A DNA stretch of 64,000 nt, taken from Siminovitchia thermophila (GTDB lineage: Bacteria > Bacillota > Bacilli > Bacillales > Bacillaceae_C). The notes beneath the pieces are model-generated. The model saw only the letters and a program-made list of their open reading frames with translations, had not been told where the DNA came from and ran no database searches. Shown piece by piece: positions 52,959-62,923 of this stretch. The stretch lies in assembly GCF_016909185.1 (NCBI RefSeq), contig NZ_JAFBFH010000020.1:1-64000 (forward strand), written 5' to 3'. The stretch's first letter is position 1; the number at the start of each line of letters is the position of its first letter. A program made the translations under genes and the position numbers.

Positions 52959-53804
52959 ATGACATTAACGGAAATGATTCAATCTCACTATGGCCAACTG
53001 TCTAAAGGCCAGCAAAAAGTTGCCAAGTATTTTCTGGAACAACCAAGGGAATTTGTCGTTCATTCTGCCAAAGAGATCGGGGAGATAATCGGGCTAAGTG
53101 AGACGACCGTGATCCGGTTTTGCTACGCCATCGGCTTGTCAGGGTATTCAGAGCTGCAAAAAACAGTACGCGACCAAATTATTTATGAAAAAAGCAGTTT
53201 GTCCCACTACTATTCTTCCAAACGAGAGTTGGCGGATGGGCCCCGTTTTTTTGAGCAGATGATGGAAAAAGACCGCCAACTTATACAGGAAACGATCGTC
53301 CGTATAAATGAGGAAGATTTTAACAAGGCTGTTGACCGGCTAGTGCAAGCCGAGAAGGTGTATATATGCGGGCTGAGATCGTCATTTTCACCAGCCAATT
53401 GGTTTGCGTTTTCACTCGGCATTGTCAGGGAAAACGTTTATCTCATTCGGAGGGATACAGACGATATCTTGTCCGCCATTAGTGGAATGAATGCTGATTC
53501 CGTTTTCATTGCCGTTTCTTTTCATCGTTACATGAAGGAAACGTTTCATATTGCGGAAATGGCCAAAAGAAAGGGGGCGGCCATCATCGGAGTCACCGAT
53601 TCTCCGCTTGCCCCGCTTCGGAACGTTGCCGATATTTTGTTGCCGCTTCATTCGACGGAAATGTCCACACTCGATATGACACCCGCCTTAATTTCTTTCA
53701 TTAATGCCATTGTGGCGGGTGTAACCATCAAGGATAAAAAAGGCTTTGAAAAACGGAAAGAAGAATATGACCAAATACACAGTGACGAGTTATTTTTCAA
53801 TTAA
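52959..53804 (+). CDS. MurR/RpiR-family transcriptional regulator
   Basis: A 281-residue regulator with an N-terminal HTH_6 domain (AKEIGEIIGLSETTVIRFCY) and a C-terminal SIS domain (about 120-250; IAVSFHRYMKETFHIAEMAK). RpiR proteins bind sugar or amino-sugar phosphates. The ATG at 52959 follows AAGGGTG. It stands 24 bases before an acyltransferase and a racemase, and probably controls them. Confidence 0.85.
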   Translation: MTLTEMIQSHYGQLSKGQQKVAKYFLEQPREFVVHSAKEIGEIIGLSETTVIRFCYAIGLSGYSELQKTVRDQIIYEKSSLSHYYSSKRELADGPRFFEQMMEKDRQLIQETIVRINEEDFNKAVDRLVQAEKVYICGLRSSFSPANWFAFSLGIVRENVYLIRRDTDDILSAISGMNADSVFIAVSFHRYMKETFHIAEMAKRKGAAIIGVTDSPLAPLRNVADILLPLHSTEMSTLDMTPALISFINAIVAGVTIKDKKGFEKRKEEYDQIHSDELFFN

Positions 53805-53828
53805 TCTTGGTAAAAAAGAGGGAATCAA

Positions 53829-54644
53829 ATGATCGAAATACGTACACTTCACACTATTCAGGAGTTACAGCTCATACAAAAGCTTGAAAAAAAGGTCTGG
53901 GGCATGGAGCCGATCCCAATCCATCAAACGATTACCGCCGTGAGAAATGGCGGACTGATGCTTGGGGCATTCGTTGATGGGGAGCTTGTCGGTTTCAGTT
54001 ACAGTTTTCCCGGTTATGCCAATGGAAATAGCTTTCTATGCTCACATCTTCTTGGAGTTCACCCCGATTACCAGCATAGGGGAATTGGAAAAGCGTTGAA
54101 AGAAGAACAAAAGAAAGCCGCATTAAACAAGGGATATTCACTGTTGACATGGACATATGACCCGTTGGAAAGTAAAAACGCGTATTTAAATTTATCCAAA
54201 TTGGGCGCCATTTGTTCCACTTATATTGAAAATTGTTATGGTGACATGAACGATTCATTGAACTCCGGCTTGCCGTCAGACCGTTTTAAATTGGAATGGT
54301 GGGTTGACCGGCAATTCCGTTTGCCAGACGGTGGAAAAGAATGGAGAATTCCTTGGGAATATGCACAAAATGAAATGCCCAAACTGCCAAATATTGAACC
54401 TCATTTATCTGAAATAGAGGATTATGATCTCGTTTTTGTCCCGATCCCTGCCGCTTTCCAGCAAATGAAACAGCAAGACAACATGCTCGTCATCAATTGG
54501 CGCATGAAAACGAGGACTATTTTTCAAACATTGTTTTCCAAAGGGTATGTGGCCATAGCGCTTGAGAAAGAGCAGGAAGGACCTGTCCATTATTATAAAT
54601 TGGTTAAAAGAAAATTATTGGAGGCAGAAAAACATGCGAATTAA
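53829..54644 (+). CDS. GNAT acyltransferase, probable D-amino acid N-succinyltransferase
   Basis: A 271-residue GNAT protein with motif [21 protein letters not shown] and a longer C-terminal part than ordinary GNATs. It overlaps the N-succinylamino acid racemase gene. In Geobacillus a GNAT encoded next to such a racemase succinylates D-amino acids, which are racemised and then hydrolysed. The assignment rests on gene order and family, not on specific residues. Confidence 0.75.
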   Translation: MIEIRTLHTIQELQLIQKLEKKVWGMEPIPIHQTITAVRNGGLMLGAFVDGELVGFSYSFPGYANGNSFLCSHLLGVHPDYQHRGIGKALKEEQKKAALNKGYSLLTWTYDPLESKNAYLNLSKLGAICSTYIENCYGDMNDSLNSGLPSDRFKLEWWVDRQFRLPDGGKEWRIPWEYAQNEMPKLPNIEPHLSEIEDYDLVFVPIPAAFQQMKQQDNMLVINWRMKTRTIFQTLFSKGYVAIALEKEQEGPVHYYKLVKRKLLEAEKHAN

Positions 54645-55740
54645 GGAAGTTACATTGCGTCATATGCAAATGAGGCTGAAGTTTCCATTTACAACAAGCT
54701 TTGGGACACTCCAGAACAGAGATTTTATTTTACTTGAAGCAAAAGATGAGAACGGCCGCAGCGGCTGGGGTGAATCAGTTGCTTTTCATTCTCCTTGGTA
54801 CAGTGAAGAAACAATGAAAACAAACTGGCATATACTGGAGGACTTTTTAATTCCGACTTTATTAGATCAGGAGATCAAACATCCCGACGAAGTTTCAGAA
54901 CTTTTTTCCAATATCCGCAAAAATAACATGGCCAAATCAACGCTTGAAGGCGCAGTATGGGATTTATACTGTCAAGAACAAGGGATTTCTCTTGCGGCTG
55001 CGCTTGGCGGACAAAAATCAAAAATCGAAGTCGGTATCAGCATCGGCATCCAGGATACTGTTTCGGATCTTTTGCGCTTGATCGAAGGGCATGTTGAAGA
55101 AGGTTATAAAAGAATGAAAGTGAAAATCAAGCCCGGTTGGGACGTTGATGTCATGAGGGAAGTGAGGAAAGAGTTTCCGGACGTTCCATTAATGGCTGAT
55201 GCCAATTCAGCCTATACTTTAAAAGATATTAATACGTTAAAAGCGTTGGATGAATTTGAATTAATGATGATTGAACAACCTTTGGCTTCCGATGACATTA
55301 TCGATCATGCCCGGCTACAAAAAGAAATCGCAACTCCCGTTTGCCTTGATGAAAGTATTCATTCTTATGAAGATGCGAGAAAAGCGATTGAGTTGGGGAG
55401 CTGCCGGATCATTAATATTAAAATTGGCCGTGTGGGAGGGCTGAGCGAATCCAAACGCATTCACGATTTGTGCCAAAGCCATGAAATTCCTGTATGGTGT
55501 GGCGGCATGCTGGAATCGGGAATCGGACGAGCTCACAATGTGGCATTGACGACATTGTCAAACTTTACATTGCCTGGTGATACAGCCGCTTCTTCCCGTT
55601 ATTGGGAAACAGACATTATCAAACCGGAAGTGACTGTTAAAGACGGTTATATTTCCGTTCCCGAAAAACCAGGAATTGGGTACGAACCGGATTTGGAAGC
55701 GATCGACCGTTTTACAATGGAGAAAAAAACGTTTTCGTAA
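54634..55740 (+). CDS. N-acyl/N-succinylamino acid racemase (OSBS/NAAAR family)
   Basis: A 368-residue enolase-superfamily enzyme. Catalytic residues align at the canonical positions: Lys162 and Lys164 (MKVKIKPG), metal ligands Asp189 (MADAN), Glu214 (IEQP), Asp239 (CLDES) and base Lys263 (NIKIGR). The same fold makes o-succinylbenzoate for menaquinone, but the context (RpiR, GNAT, permease) favours racemisation of N-succinylamino acids. The ATG at 54634 follows ATTGGAGG. Confidence 0.87.
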   Translation: MRIKEVTLRHMQMRLKFPFTTSFGTLQNRDFILLEAKDENGRSGWGESVAFHSPWYSEETMKTNWHILEDFLIPTLLDQEIKHPDEVSELFSNIRKNNMAKSTLEGAVWDLYCQEQGISLAAALGGQKSKIEVGISIGIQDTVSDLLRLIEGHVEEGYKRMKVKIKPGWDVDVMREVRKEFPDVPLMADANSAYTLKDINTLKALDEFELMMIEQPLASDDIIDHARLQKEIATPVCLDESIHSYEDARKAIELGSCRIINIKIGRVGGLSESKRIHDLCQSHEIPVWCGGMLESGIGRAHNVALTTLSNFTLPGDTAASSRYWETDIIKPEVTVKDGYISVPEKPGIGYEPDLEAIDRFTMEKKTFS

Positions 55741-55747
55741 GGTTCTG

Positions 55748-55775
55748 AAGGAGAAAAAATGTCTTTTTTCTCCTT
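55748..55775 (+). terminator. Terminator or attenuator after the racemase gene
   Basis: AAGGAGAAAAAA and TTTTTTCTCCTT around TGTC, then TATTTAT. It lies 44 bases before the permease gene and may reduce read-through. Confidence 0.7.
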
Positions 55776-55818
55776 ATTTATCAAATTGACAAAAGATTCA
55801 AAAAAAGGAGAGTAATGG

Positions 55819-56898
55819 ATGAAAAAGAGTATTCATATAGGGGGAGCATTTATCGGGCTCATTGTAGGCGCGGGCTTTGCTTCCGGCCAAGAGATATTGC
55901 AGTTTTTTACAAGTTTTGGCTGGCCGGGAATAATCGGGTCGGCAGTAGCCACTTTCTTGTTTGCCTTTTTGGGCATGAATCTTACACAGCTTGGATGCCG
56001 GCTGCAAACGAAATCTCATAAGCGGGTCATTTACCACATTTGCGGCAAGTATATTGGTCTTGCTGTTGATATTATCATGACATTCTTCTTGTTTGGAGTT
56101 ACGGTAGTGATGTTTGCTGGAGCGGGTTCCATTTTCGAGCAGCAATTCGGGGTACCAGGCATTATTGGCAATATAATCCTTTCGTTCATAACTATTATGG
56201 TTGTTTGTCTTAATATTGAAAAGGTAATTTCTGCAATGGGTTTGGTTACGCCGTTTTTAATTTTGGCGGTCATCGTTATTGCTATCTATTCCTTGTTAAC
56301 AATGGACGGAACCTTCGCTCAAATGCAGGAAGTTGCCCATTCTCAAAAACCGGCTGCAACTCATTGGTTGTTAGGGGCTTTTTTATATGTGTCCTATAAT
56401 ATTGCGGCTGGTGCGGCGATGCTTGCCGTGATGGGGGGAGCTGCGACAGATGAGAAGACTGCCGGGATTGGCGGAATGATTGGCGGGATCGGTTTGGGAG
56501 CATTAATTTTTTTCATTAATATTGGGATGTTTGCCAAACTTGATACCGTCTCTGGCGCGGATATGCCGATGCTTTATTTGGCTAACGAAATATCCCCGAT
56601 TTTTGGCGGCATAATGTCGATAGTCTTGTTAGGGATGATTTTTAATACTGCGGTCGGGATGCTTTATTCATTCACGGCGCGGATCAGTCCAATCGATACA
56701 CCAAGATTCAAAACCTTGGTAGTCGCTTGCGGAATCGCCGCATTTGCTGCCAGCTTTGTAGGATTTACGACGCTTGTCGGCACAGTGTACCCCGTTATGG
56801 GTTATCTTGGATTTACACTTATTGCGGCAATCATCATCGCGTGGTTTAGATGGAATAAACGTCCCAAAGATCGAGATGTGAATATACTTTCATCCTAA
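55819..56898 (+). CDS. YkvI-like membrane transporter
   Basis: A 359-residue permease with about ten spans and the N-terminal FIGLIVGAGFASGQEILQFF signature of the YkvI group within the amino acid/polyamine superfamily. It probably moves an amino acid or related compound used by the racemase module. The ATG at 55819 follows AAAGGAGAG. Confidence 0.78.
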   Translation: MKKSIHIGGAFIGLIVGAGFASGQEILQFFTSFGWPGIIGSAVATFLFAFLGMNLTQLGCRLQTKSHKRVIYHICGKYIGLAVDIIMTFFLFGVTVVMFAGAGSIFEQQFGVPGIIGNIILSFITIMVVCLNIEKVISAMGLVTPFLILAVIVIAIYSLLTMDGTFAQMQEVAHSQKPAATHWLLGAFLYVSYNIAAGAAMLAVMGGAATDEKTAGIGGMIGGIGLGALIFFINIGMFAKLDTVSGADMPMLYLANEISPIFGGIMSIVLLGMIFNTAVGMLYSFTARISPIDTPRFKTLVVACGIAAFAASFVGFTTLVGTVYPVMGYLGFTLIAAIIIAWFRWNKRPKDRDVNILSS

Positions 56899-56921
56899 TG
56901 GAACGTTTTACGAACATTGAA

Positions 56922-57050
56922 GGGGCTGTGTAAAAAGTCCAACTTAAAGTAAATCCAGTAAAAAATGTAAAGCCCAAGAATGTTGATTTTACAGCATTCT
57001 TGGGTTTTTTAAAAAAATTTCAAGCTGAAATTATGCTTTTTGGACAGCCC
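56922..57050 (+). repeat. IS-end-bounded element with terminator hairpin, copy c
   Basis: The cleanest copy, about 129 bases. It starts GGGGCTGTGTAAAAAGTCC and ends GCTTTTTGGACAGCCC, an imperfect terminal inverted repeat of IS1182-like appearance. The inner stem AAGCCCAAGAATGTTG ... CAGCATTCTTGGGTTTTT is a strong terminator. It begins 24 bases after the permease gene. Confidence 0.88.
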
Positions 57051-57171
57051 TAGCTAAAGATCATATTGCCGAAACCGCTCTTTTGGTATCACCCGATTTA
57101 ACTGGCGGTAAGCTAGATAAAGGGAGATCATTTTACAGTAAAAGCCCAACTATTAGTGGACCCAATCTCAC

Positions 57172-58593
57172 TTAATGGCAGTTTCGCTTTATGATTGTAA
57201 AATTGGCATCCAACACCGGCCAATTCTGCGGGAAAGCCTGCCCAAGCACCCAATAGGCAATTCCGCGGAGGCCATATTCCTTTACCGTGTCGTACTTTGC
57301 CTGTACACTGCGGGCATCTTCAAACCACACTTCATGCTGTTGGCCTGTTTCGTCTGTATAACGGAAAAAGGGAGATTGGTAGGTTTCGTGATAATGGATA
57401 GAGGCACCGTACTTGACCGCAAGGTCGACCGCCTCTTCCGGGGAAACTGTTTTAGCAAATGTTCCTTCTTCCCAAGGTATTTTCCAATCACGTCCATACA
57501 GCGGTACGCCCATAAGAATTTTGTGGCGGGGAATCGCCGTAACCGCATAATCAAGAACTTTTCTTACTTCATTAATGGGTGCGATGGCCCATGGCCTTCC
57601 GCCAGCCCATCCCCATTCGTAAGTCATAATTACTACAAAGTCGACGATTTCTCCGTGCGCAACATAATCATGTGCCTCATATAGCAGTCCTGGCTGATCC
57701 CCCCTGATTTTCGGCGCGACCGCGGTTGAGACCAAGTATCCTTCCGGCCGTAATCGTTCAACCACATTCCTGAGGAAGCGATTGTAACGTTCGCGATCTT
57801 CCGGATAGACATATTCAAAGTTAATATTGATCCCCATATATCCTTTTTCTTGAAGCAACGTTTGAATTTGGGTGATCACTTTATTTTGAATGTCCTCGTT
57901 TCGGAGGACAAGGGCCGCTCGATCGGAACTAAACGTATTTCCGTCAATATTCGTAAGGACAAGCAGCGGAGCAACGTTTCCGTTCTGAGCCGCTCTTATA
58001 ATGCGGTCGTCCTTTAAAGGAGAAATCCGGCCATCTTCCAGCACCGTATGACTGAACGGGCTGATATAAGTTAAATAGGGTGAAAGTGATGAAACAAGGT
58101 TTACACCTTTTTGCCCCATATTAGTAATGTAGGCATTTACTTCGATCGCTCTCTTCGGCTTTTTTGGAATCCTTAGCCATTGTCCCACTTGGATCATGTC
58201 CGGGGTTTGAATGTGGTTGGCCTGAACAATGGCAGAAACTGTTGTCCCATAGTGTTTTGCAATGGCTGACAAGGTTTCCCCCGGTTGAACAATATGATAC
58301 CGAACAGGAATGGTTATTATTTGGCCAATATACAAATTCGTTTGTTCAGTCAGATTGTTGGCATTCATGATTTCTTGTAAGGGCACACAAAAACATTTAG
58401 CGATTGACCAAAGTGTATCACCGTGTTGAACGACATATTGATGATAGGGTGTCGGAATCACCAATGCTTCACCTGGCACCAACCTGTTTGGATCTTTCAA
58501 GCCGTTCACGGCAACAATTTGGTCGATCGTTGCCCCATATTTTCGGGAGATGTTCCAAAGCGTGTCACCGCTTTTTACAACATGGATTTTCAT
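57172..58593 (-). CDS. Spore cortex-lytic glycosylase, YaaH-like (LysM x3 + GH18)
   Basis: A 473-residue protein with three LysM domains (IHVVKSGDTLWNISRKYG, YVVQHGDTLWSIAKCF, YHIVQPGETLSAIAKHYG; about residues 1-145) and a GH18 catalytic domain. The motif corresponding to DxxDxDxE reads MGININFE: the catalytic Glu is kept, while the aspartates are replaced. It has no signal peptide, as usual for spore-deposited YaaH/SleL proteins, and cuts cortex peptidoglycan in germination. It is unlinked to its neighbours. Confidence 0.88.
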   Translation of the reverse strand: MKIHVVKSGDTLWNISRKYGATIDQIVAVNGLKDPNRLVPGEALVIPTPYHQYVVQHGDTLWSIAKCFCVPLQEIMNANNLTEQTNLYIGQIITIPVRYHIVQPGETLSAIAKHYGTTVSAIVQANHIQTPDMIQVGQWLRIPKKPKRAIEVNAYITNMGQKGVNLVSSLSPYLTYISPFSHTVLEDGRISPLKDDRIIRAAQNGNVAPLLVLTNIDGNTFSSDRAALVLRNEDIQNKVITQIQTLLQEKGYMGININFEYVYPEDRERYNRFLRNVVERLRPEGYLVSTAVAPKIRGDQPGLLYEAHDYVAHGEIVDFVVIMTYEWGWAGGRPWAIAPINEVRKVLDYAVTAIPRHKILMGVPLYGRDWKIPWEEGTFAKTVSPEEAVDLAVKYGASIHYHETYQSPFFRYTDETGQQHEVWFEDARSVQAKYDTVKEYGLRGIAYWVLGQAFPQNWPVLDANFTIIKRNCH

Positions 58594-58736
58594 CTATGGT
58601 CACCTCAAATAGGCGAATCAATCTCTTTTACCATATTCAAAGCAAAGATTTTGTGTCACTAAAAAAGGGGAATATGATTTTTTTAAGAAAAAGTGAGGCC
58701 GAGCCACAACTAAATCAACTGAATAAAAAACGAACA

Positions 58737-58901
58737 ATAAAGTGAAACTTCATTCAAGGAATGCTTTTCTCCTTGAATGTTAGTTGAACCAATCGGGCAT
58801 TTAGGTGCCGTTATCTCCCACTTGGCCCTTTTGTATTCACTCAAGATATTGAAGTGGGAGTCTTACGGCACCTTACGTGCGGGATAAAGTGAAACTTCAT
58901 T
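58737..58901 (+). repeat. Two-hairpin intergenic element, copy 4, with an 18-bp start of a next unit
   Basis: Same element as at 39482, with changes in the first stem that keep pairing (CATTCAAGGA with TCCTTGAATG). It ends at 58883 (CGTGCGGG) and is directly followed by ATAAAGTGAAACTTCATT, the first 18 bases of another unit, so it was once tandem. Confidence 0.87.
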
Positions 58902-58980
58902 ATTTGCTTATGTCCCAGCCTCCGGTATTCAAAGAGCCGCAAGGGGTTTGTGAAACCATAAACTCAAAACAATGCAATAT

Positions 58981-59016
58981 AAAAAAAGGAGCTATAGTAA
59001 TGTCTATAGGCTCCTC
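58981..59016 (-). terminator. Terminator of the AbgT-OsmC operon
   Basis: Minus-strand GGAGCCTATAG and CTATAGCTCC with one bulge, followed by seven T. Confidence 0.8.
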
Positions 59017-59032
59017 TATGGTATAAGGAAAA

Positions 59033-59446
59033 TCATTGTTCCACACCGTTTAAAATTAGTTTGTAAAAAATATTCGCTTTTAAAGATGCTGATACAGTAC
59101 AATATTTTTCTTCGCCTAACCGGATGGCCCGCCACACTTTCTTTGGGGTAATCTCACCATTAATGTTAAATGTCACTTCAATATCCGTAAACTCTTTGGG
59201 GGTTTCTTCCGCGCGTAACCCATGTGTGACAATTTCGATATGATTGATCTTATCCAAATAAGGTTTTAAAATCATTGTGACATCAATGCCGATACAGCCG
59301 GCGAGTGAGCCCAAGAGCATTTCTGTCGGAGTGGCGCCTTTTTCCCTTCCGCCGTACGCCTTTGTGGCATCCATCCGGATCTCATATCCAGAGTCACCCA
59401 CTGCGGTAAATGCCCGGCCGCCTGTCCATTTTGTAATTACCCGCAT
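59033..59446 (-). CDS. OsmC family protein
   Basis: A 137-residue OsmC/Ohr-type protein with both reactive cysteines (LAGCIGIDV and EKYCTVSASL). It may reduce hydroperoxides or persulfides. It follows the AbgT transporter by 27 bases and shares its transcript. Confidence 0.85.
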   Translation of the reverse strand: MRVITKWTGGRAFTAVGDSGYEIRMDATKAYGGREKGATPTEMLLGSLAGCIGIDVTMILKPYLDKINHIEIVTHGLRAEETPKEFTDIEVTFNINGEITPKKVWRAIRLGEEKYCTVSASLKANIFYKLILNGVEQ

Positions 59447-59473
59447 ATCAACGATCCTTTCTACTTTAAGTGG

Positions 59474-61012
59474 TTAGTAAGTTAAACTTGTACCAGGGCC
59501 TACTGGGATGCCAATGAAATACCATATGGCAAAGAAAATGGTCCAGCAAATAAGAATAACGATTGAATGTGGCAGCATGAGTGAAACGACTGTACCAATT
59601 CCGTTATTTTTCCCGTAGCGCTGTGCGAAAGCCACGACGAGTGGGAAAAAGGGCATTAATGGAGAAATGATATTCGTCGAAGAATCACCAATTCGATAGG
59701 CTACCTGAGTGACTTCCGGAGCAATTCCCATTTGCATAAACATCGGAACAAACACGGGAGCCATAATGGCCCATTTCGCGGAATCCGCCGCAATGAACAA
59801 GTTGATGAATGCACAAATCAAAATGAATGCAATCAGTAACGGAACGCCGTCTACATGAATGGATTGTAAAAAGGCCGACCCTTTCACGGCCATTAAAGTT
59901 CCCAAGTTCGTGTAGTTGAATAACGCAATAAATTGCGCGGCGAAAAAGATCAATACAATAAAACCGGCCATCGTTTCCAACGAGGCGGACATTAAGCTGG
60001 CAACGTCTTTGTCGTTCTTAATTGTCTTTATTATCATACCATACACGATACCCGGCACTAAAAAAATCACCATCATCAGGAAGATAATACTGTTCATAAA
60101 CGGAGACTGGATCAAACTTCCTCCTTCTCCGCGCAAAACCCCATTTTCGGGGACAGTTAATAAAGCAATGACAGCCACAGTCAGTAACACGGAAATATTT
60201 GCCCACAACAATCCTTTTTTTTCTTTGTCTGAAAGCGTCTGAACAGATTCATTTTGTTTATCGGGGACAAAGGTTTCCAACCGGGGCTCGACTATTTTTT
60301 CCGTTACAAGCGTGCCGATCAATACGATCAAAAAAGTGGAAGCAAACATAAAAAACCAGTTATCTGTCGGGTTAACCGTATAACCTGCATCTAGTATACG
60401 AGATGCCTCTGTCGTCATTCCGCTCAGGATGGGATCGTTTGTACCGAGGAAAAGGTTAGCGGAATACCCACCGGCAACACCTGCGAATGCTGCTGATAAA
60501 CCTGCCAATGGATGGCGCTTAAAGCCAAGAAAAATAATGGCCCCAAGCGGCACGAGCACGACATATCCGACAGACGCAGCCACGTTAGAAAGGACTCCAA
60601 TCAAAACAACGATGGGAGTAACGAGCTTTTTCGGCGCTTTTGTGACAGTGTTTGTCATCAATGCGCCAATATAACCTGTTTTTTCCGCGACACCTACTCC
60701 AAGCATGGCGACTAATACCGGACCAAGAGCCACGAATGAAGTAAAGTTGTTCACAACATTGGAAAACATATATGCTATGCCTTCAGGAACGAGGAGGCTG
60801 ACTATTTTTACGGTCAAAACCTCCGTTTCCATTGTTTCCTTATTCACACCTTCATAGGTGACACTTGTCCCCATTAAATAAAAAATATGAGATAAAATCA
60901 TGACAGCTATTGTGAGTAACATAAAAATGGTAATGGGATGGGGAAGTTTGTTGCCTTTTTCTTCAATAAAGTTTAAAAGCTTCATTGATTTCTGGTTTTG
61001 TCTTGTATCCAT
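59474..61012 (-). CDS. AbgT-family transporter
   Basis: A 512-residue membrane protein with about 12 spans; recognisable segments are PHPITIFMLLTIAVMIL, FVALGPVLVAMLGVGVAEKTG and DSSTNIISPLMPFFPL. AbgT proteins import p-aminobenzoyl-glutamate, and some export sulfonamides or folate intermediates. The substrate here is not determined. Confidence 0.88.
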   Translation of the reverse strand: MDTRQNQKSMKLLNFIEEKGNKLPHPITIFMLLTIAVMILSHIFYLMGTSVTYEGVNKETMETEVLTVKIVSLLVPEGIAYMFSNVVNNFTSFVALGPVLVAMLGVGVAEKTGYIGALMTNTVTKAPKKLVTPIVVLIGVLSNVAASVGYVVLVPLGAIIFLGFKRHPLAGLSAAFAGVAGGYSANLFLGTNDPILSGMTTEASRILDAGYTVNPTDNWFFMFASTFLIVLIGTLVTEKIVEPRLETFVPDKQNESVQTLSDKEKKGLLWANISVLLTVAVIALLTVPENGVLRGEGGSLIQSPFMNSIIFLMMVIFLVPGIVYGMIIKTIKNDKDVASLMSASLETMAGFIVLIFFAAQFIALFNYTNLGTLMAVKGSAFLQSIHVDGVPLLIAFILICAFINLFIAADSAKWAIMAPVFVPMFMQMGIAPEVTQVAYRIGDSSTNIISPLMPFFPLVVAFAQRYGKNNGIGTVVSLMLPHSIVILICWTIFFAIWYFIGIPVGPGTSLTY

Positions 61013-61465
61013 TGTATGTTTTCCCTTCTATAGGTTGCAGATAATATCATAGTATACCTATAAGATTTATTAAAATCCAGTATAAGATACCAAGATTTCG
61101 CACGTAAATTTTTCATATTCACAAGTAAGCGCATACTACCTTTAGCACGTCTCGCTCTGGAATATTTGATACTTGTTCCAATAATTGAATAGAAATGAAC
61201 GCTTGTTTATTTCTAAAGATAAAGGAAGAACCCTAACGGGGTTCGAGAATTTCCATATATAAGCGCCGGGAAATTTCGGGTTGGTTTAGCCCAAACTTCA
61301 GATGACGGTTGATCACTTCAACTGTTTCGGATTTCAATAAATTTCGGCGCATCCAACGGCTGTGTATGCGGAAGGTGCTATTGGTTTTAGTGAAAACTGC
61401 AGAATAATAGGTTATGAACATTAATTTCATGTAATTTATTTACTTATAAAGTTTTTTTCCCAGTC
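61013..61465. other. Intergenic region between abgT-like and hpaB-like genes
   Basis: About 450 bases. A short hairpin GAACCC-taac(g)-GGGTTC at 61228-61244 with T-rich minus-strand sequence beyond it may end the hydroxylase transcript. No credible gene was found; a 65-codon minus-strand frame lacks a ribosome binding site. Confidence 0.4.
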
Positions 61466-62923
61466 TCAACATTCAATCACATGCTCCAAATGTAAAAAAT
61501 CACTGATGAGCTTCAAACTTTTTTCTTTGGGATAGTCTTGGTACAAGTTGCTGGCCATTTTGACGGGGTCGCCAAAAAAATATCTTTCATACTGAATTTG
61601 TCTTGTACCGAACGAACTCATTGTCAGATCCCAGGCCAAACGGAATATTTTTACCCGGTCGACAGCGGATTTATCTGTTCCTTGAAGGCATTTTTGCAAG
61701 TAGGGGCTTATGGGGGAAGCAAAATCATTTTCAGTTGGTAATGTAACCAACCCGCTGGCTCCAATTAATTGGACGATTTCCGCAAATCGGGGGTACAGCT
61801 TTGGAAAAATGGTGCCGGCTACTTTTAGTGGTACGAGGCTAGGGCGCATACAACCCCAATCATCCAATTCAGCATCATTTTCCGATTTTGCCAATAGTGA
61901 TTTCATTGTTTCATATCCGCTAATGATCTCGGAAATTTTTTCCTGTACATGTTGATATTCGCCAACGTTGATCGTTTCGGCCAACATTTGGGCCACCCCA
62001 AGGAGAAATTCTGTTTTTTCTATTTGTCTAATGATTACTTGATGGTAGGCTAAAGGGTGGAAGGAGCTTTGCAGCTTGAAGTCGGTAGCTGCCTCCAAAT
62101 TGTCGTAAAAAAATACGTTTTCCCACGGCACTAATACGTTGTCAAATACAACGATAGAATCCATTTCTTCGTACCTAGAGCTGAGGGGATAGTTAAAAGT
62201 TGACTTGCCTCCCACAAACGATTCTCTGCAGATAAATTTCAAGCCTTCCGTATTCGAAGGGATAGAAAAAGCAAAGGCCTCATTTGGATCAAAGAAGATT
62301 CTGGGAGCCGTATAAACCAGTACCTCATCTGTAAACCCTCCTAGGGTGGCAAGCATACGGGCGCCCTTGATCACAATTCCTTTTTCATTTCTTTCAATTA
62401 CTTTGGCGGAAAGGGCTTCCTCCGTGAATCCCAAGTTTATTTGCGAGCGGTTTATCTGTGGAGTTATAAAAGCATGAGCAAATGATAAGTCTTCTTTCAT
62501 TGCTCTTTTGTATAAAGAGATAATATGTTCGGGAAAGCAGTTTTTCATTCCTTTTAAAAAGGCAGCTGAGGAGGCAAAACTCATAATCACCGTATTCATA
62601 TAATCGGGGCTTCTGCCAAATATCCCATGGGTATGTCGTGCCCAGCGCTCAATCATTTTTCTTCTTCTTATTAAATCGTCTTTTGTTTTTGGATGCAGAT
62701 AAGAAAGCCCGACAGGCTCATCTTGATCCGGAAAAAGGAACGTCATCTGCTCTTTTAAATCGTCTTTATTTTGTAAATCATAAAGGGATGCGATCGTTCG
62801 GACAACTCCTTGAAAGGAGGGATGGTCGGAAATATGTCCTTCCACTTTTTTACCATCGAGCCAAATCACGGCCCCCATCCTGTTTAATCTGTCGATATAC
62901 CCTGTTCCATCAATGATTCCCAT
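61466..62923 (-). CDS. 4-hydroxyphenylacetate 3-hydroxylase family protein (HpaB-like)
   Basis: A 485-residue FADH2-dependent hydroxylase of the HpaB family: MGIIDGTGYIDRLNRMGAVI N-terminus, HGIFGRSPDYMN, the QINRSQINLGFTEE and DNVLVPWENVFFY segments and the C-terminal FGTRQIQYERYFFGDP. These proteins hydroxylate phenols using FADH2 from a separate reductase; no reductase is in the window. The ATG at 62923 is chosen because GGAGTGGTGAA precedes it. Confidence 0.9.
   Translation of the reverse strand: MGIIDGTGYIDRLNRMGAVIWLDGKKVEGHISDHPSFQGVVRTIASLYDLQNKDDLKEQMTFLFPDQDEPVGLSYLHPKTKDDLIRRRKMIERWARHTHGIFGRSPDYMNTVIMSFASSAAFLKGMKNCFPEHIISLYKRAMKEDLSFAHAFITPQINRSQINLGFTEEALSAKVIERNEKGIVIKGARMLATLGGFTDEVLVYTAPRIFFDPNEAFAFSIPSNTEGLKFICRESFVGGKSTFNYPLSSRYEEMDSIVVFDNVLVPWENVFFYDNLEAATDFKLQSSFHPLAYHQVIIRQIEKTEFLLGVAQMLAETINVGEYQHVQEKISEIISGYETMKSLLAKSENDAELDDWGCMRPSLVPLKVAGTIFPKLYPRFAEIVQLIGASGLVTLPTENDFASPISPYLQKCLQGTDKSAVDRVKIFRLAWDLTMSSFGTRQIQYERYFFGDPVKMASNLYQDYPKEKSLKLISDFLHLEHVIEC

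Noticed and set aside
61233-61430. 65-codon minus-strand frame
   Set aside because: No Shine-Dalgarno sequence upstream and no recognisable domain. A hairpin overlaps its end.
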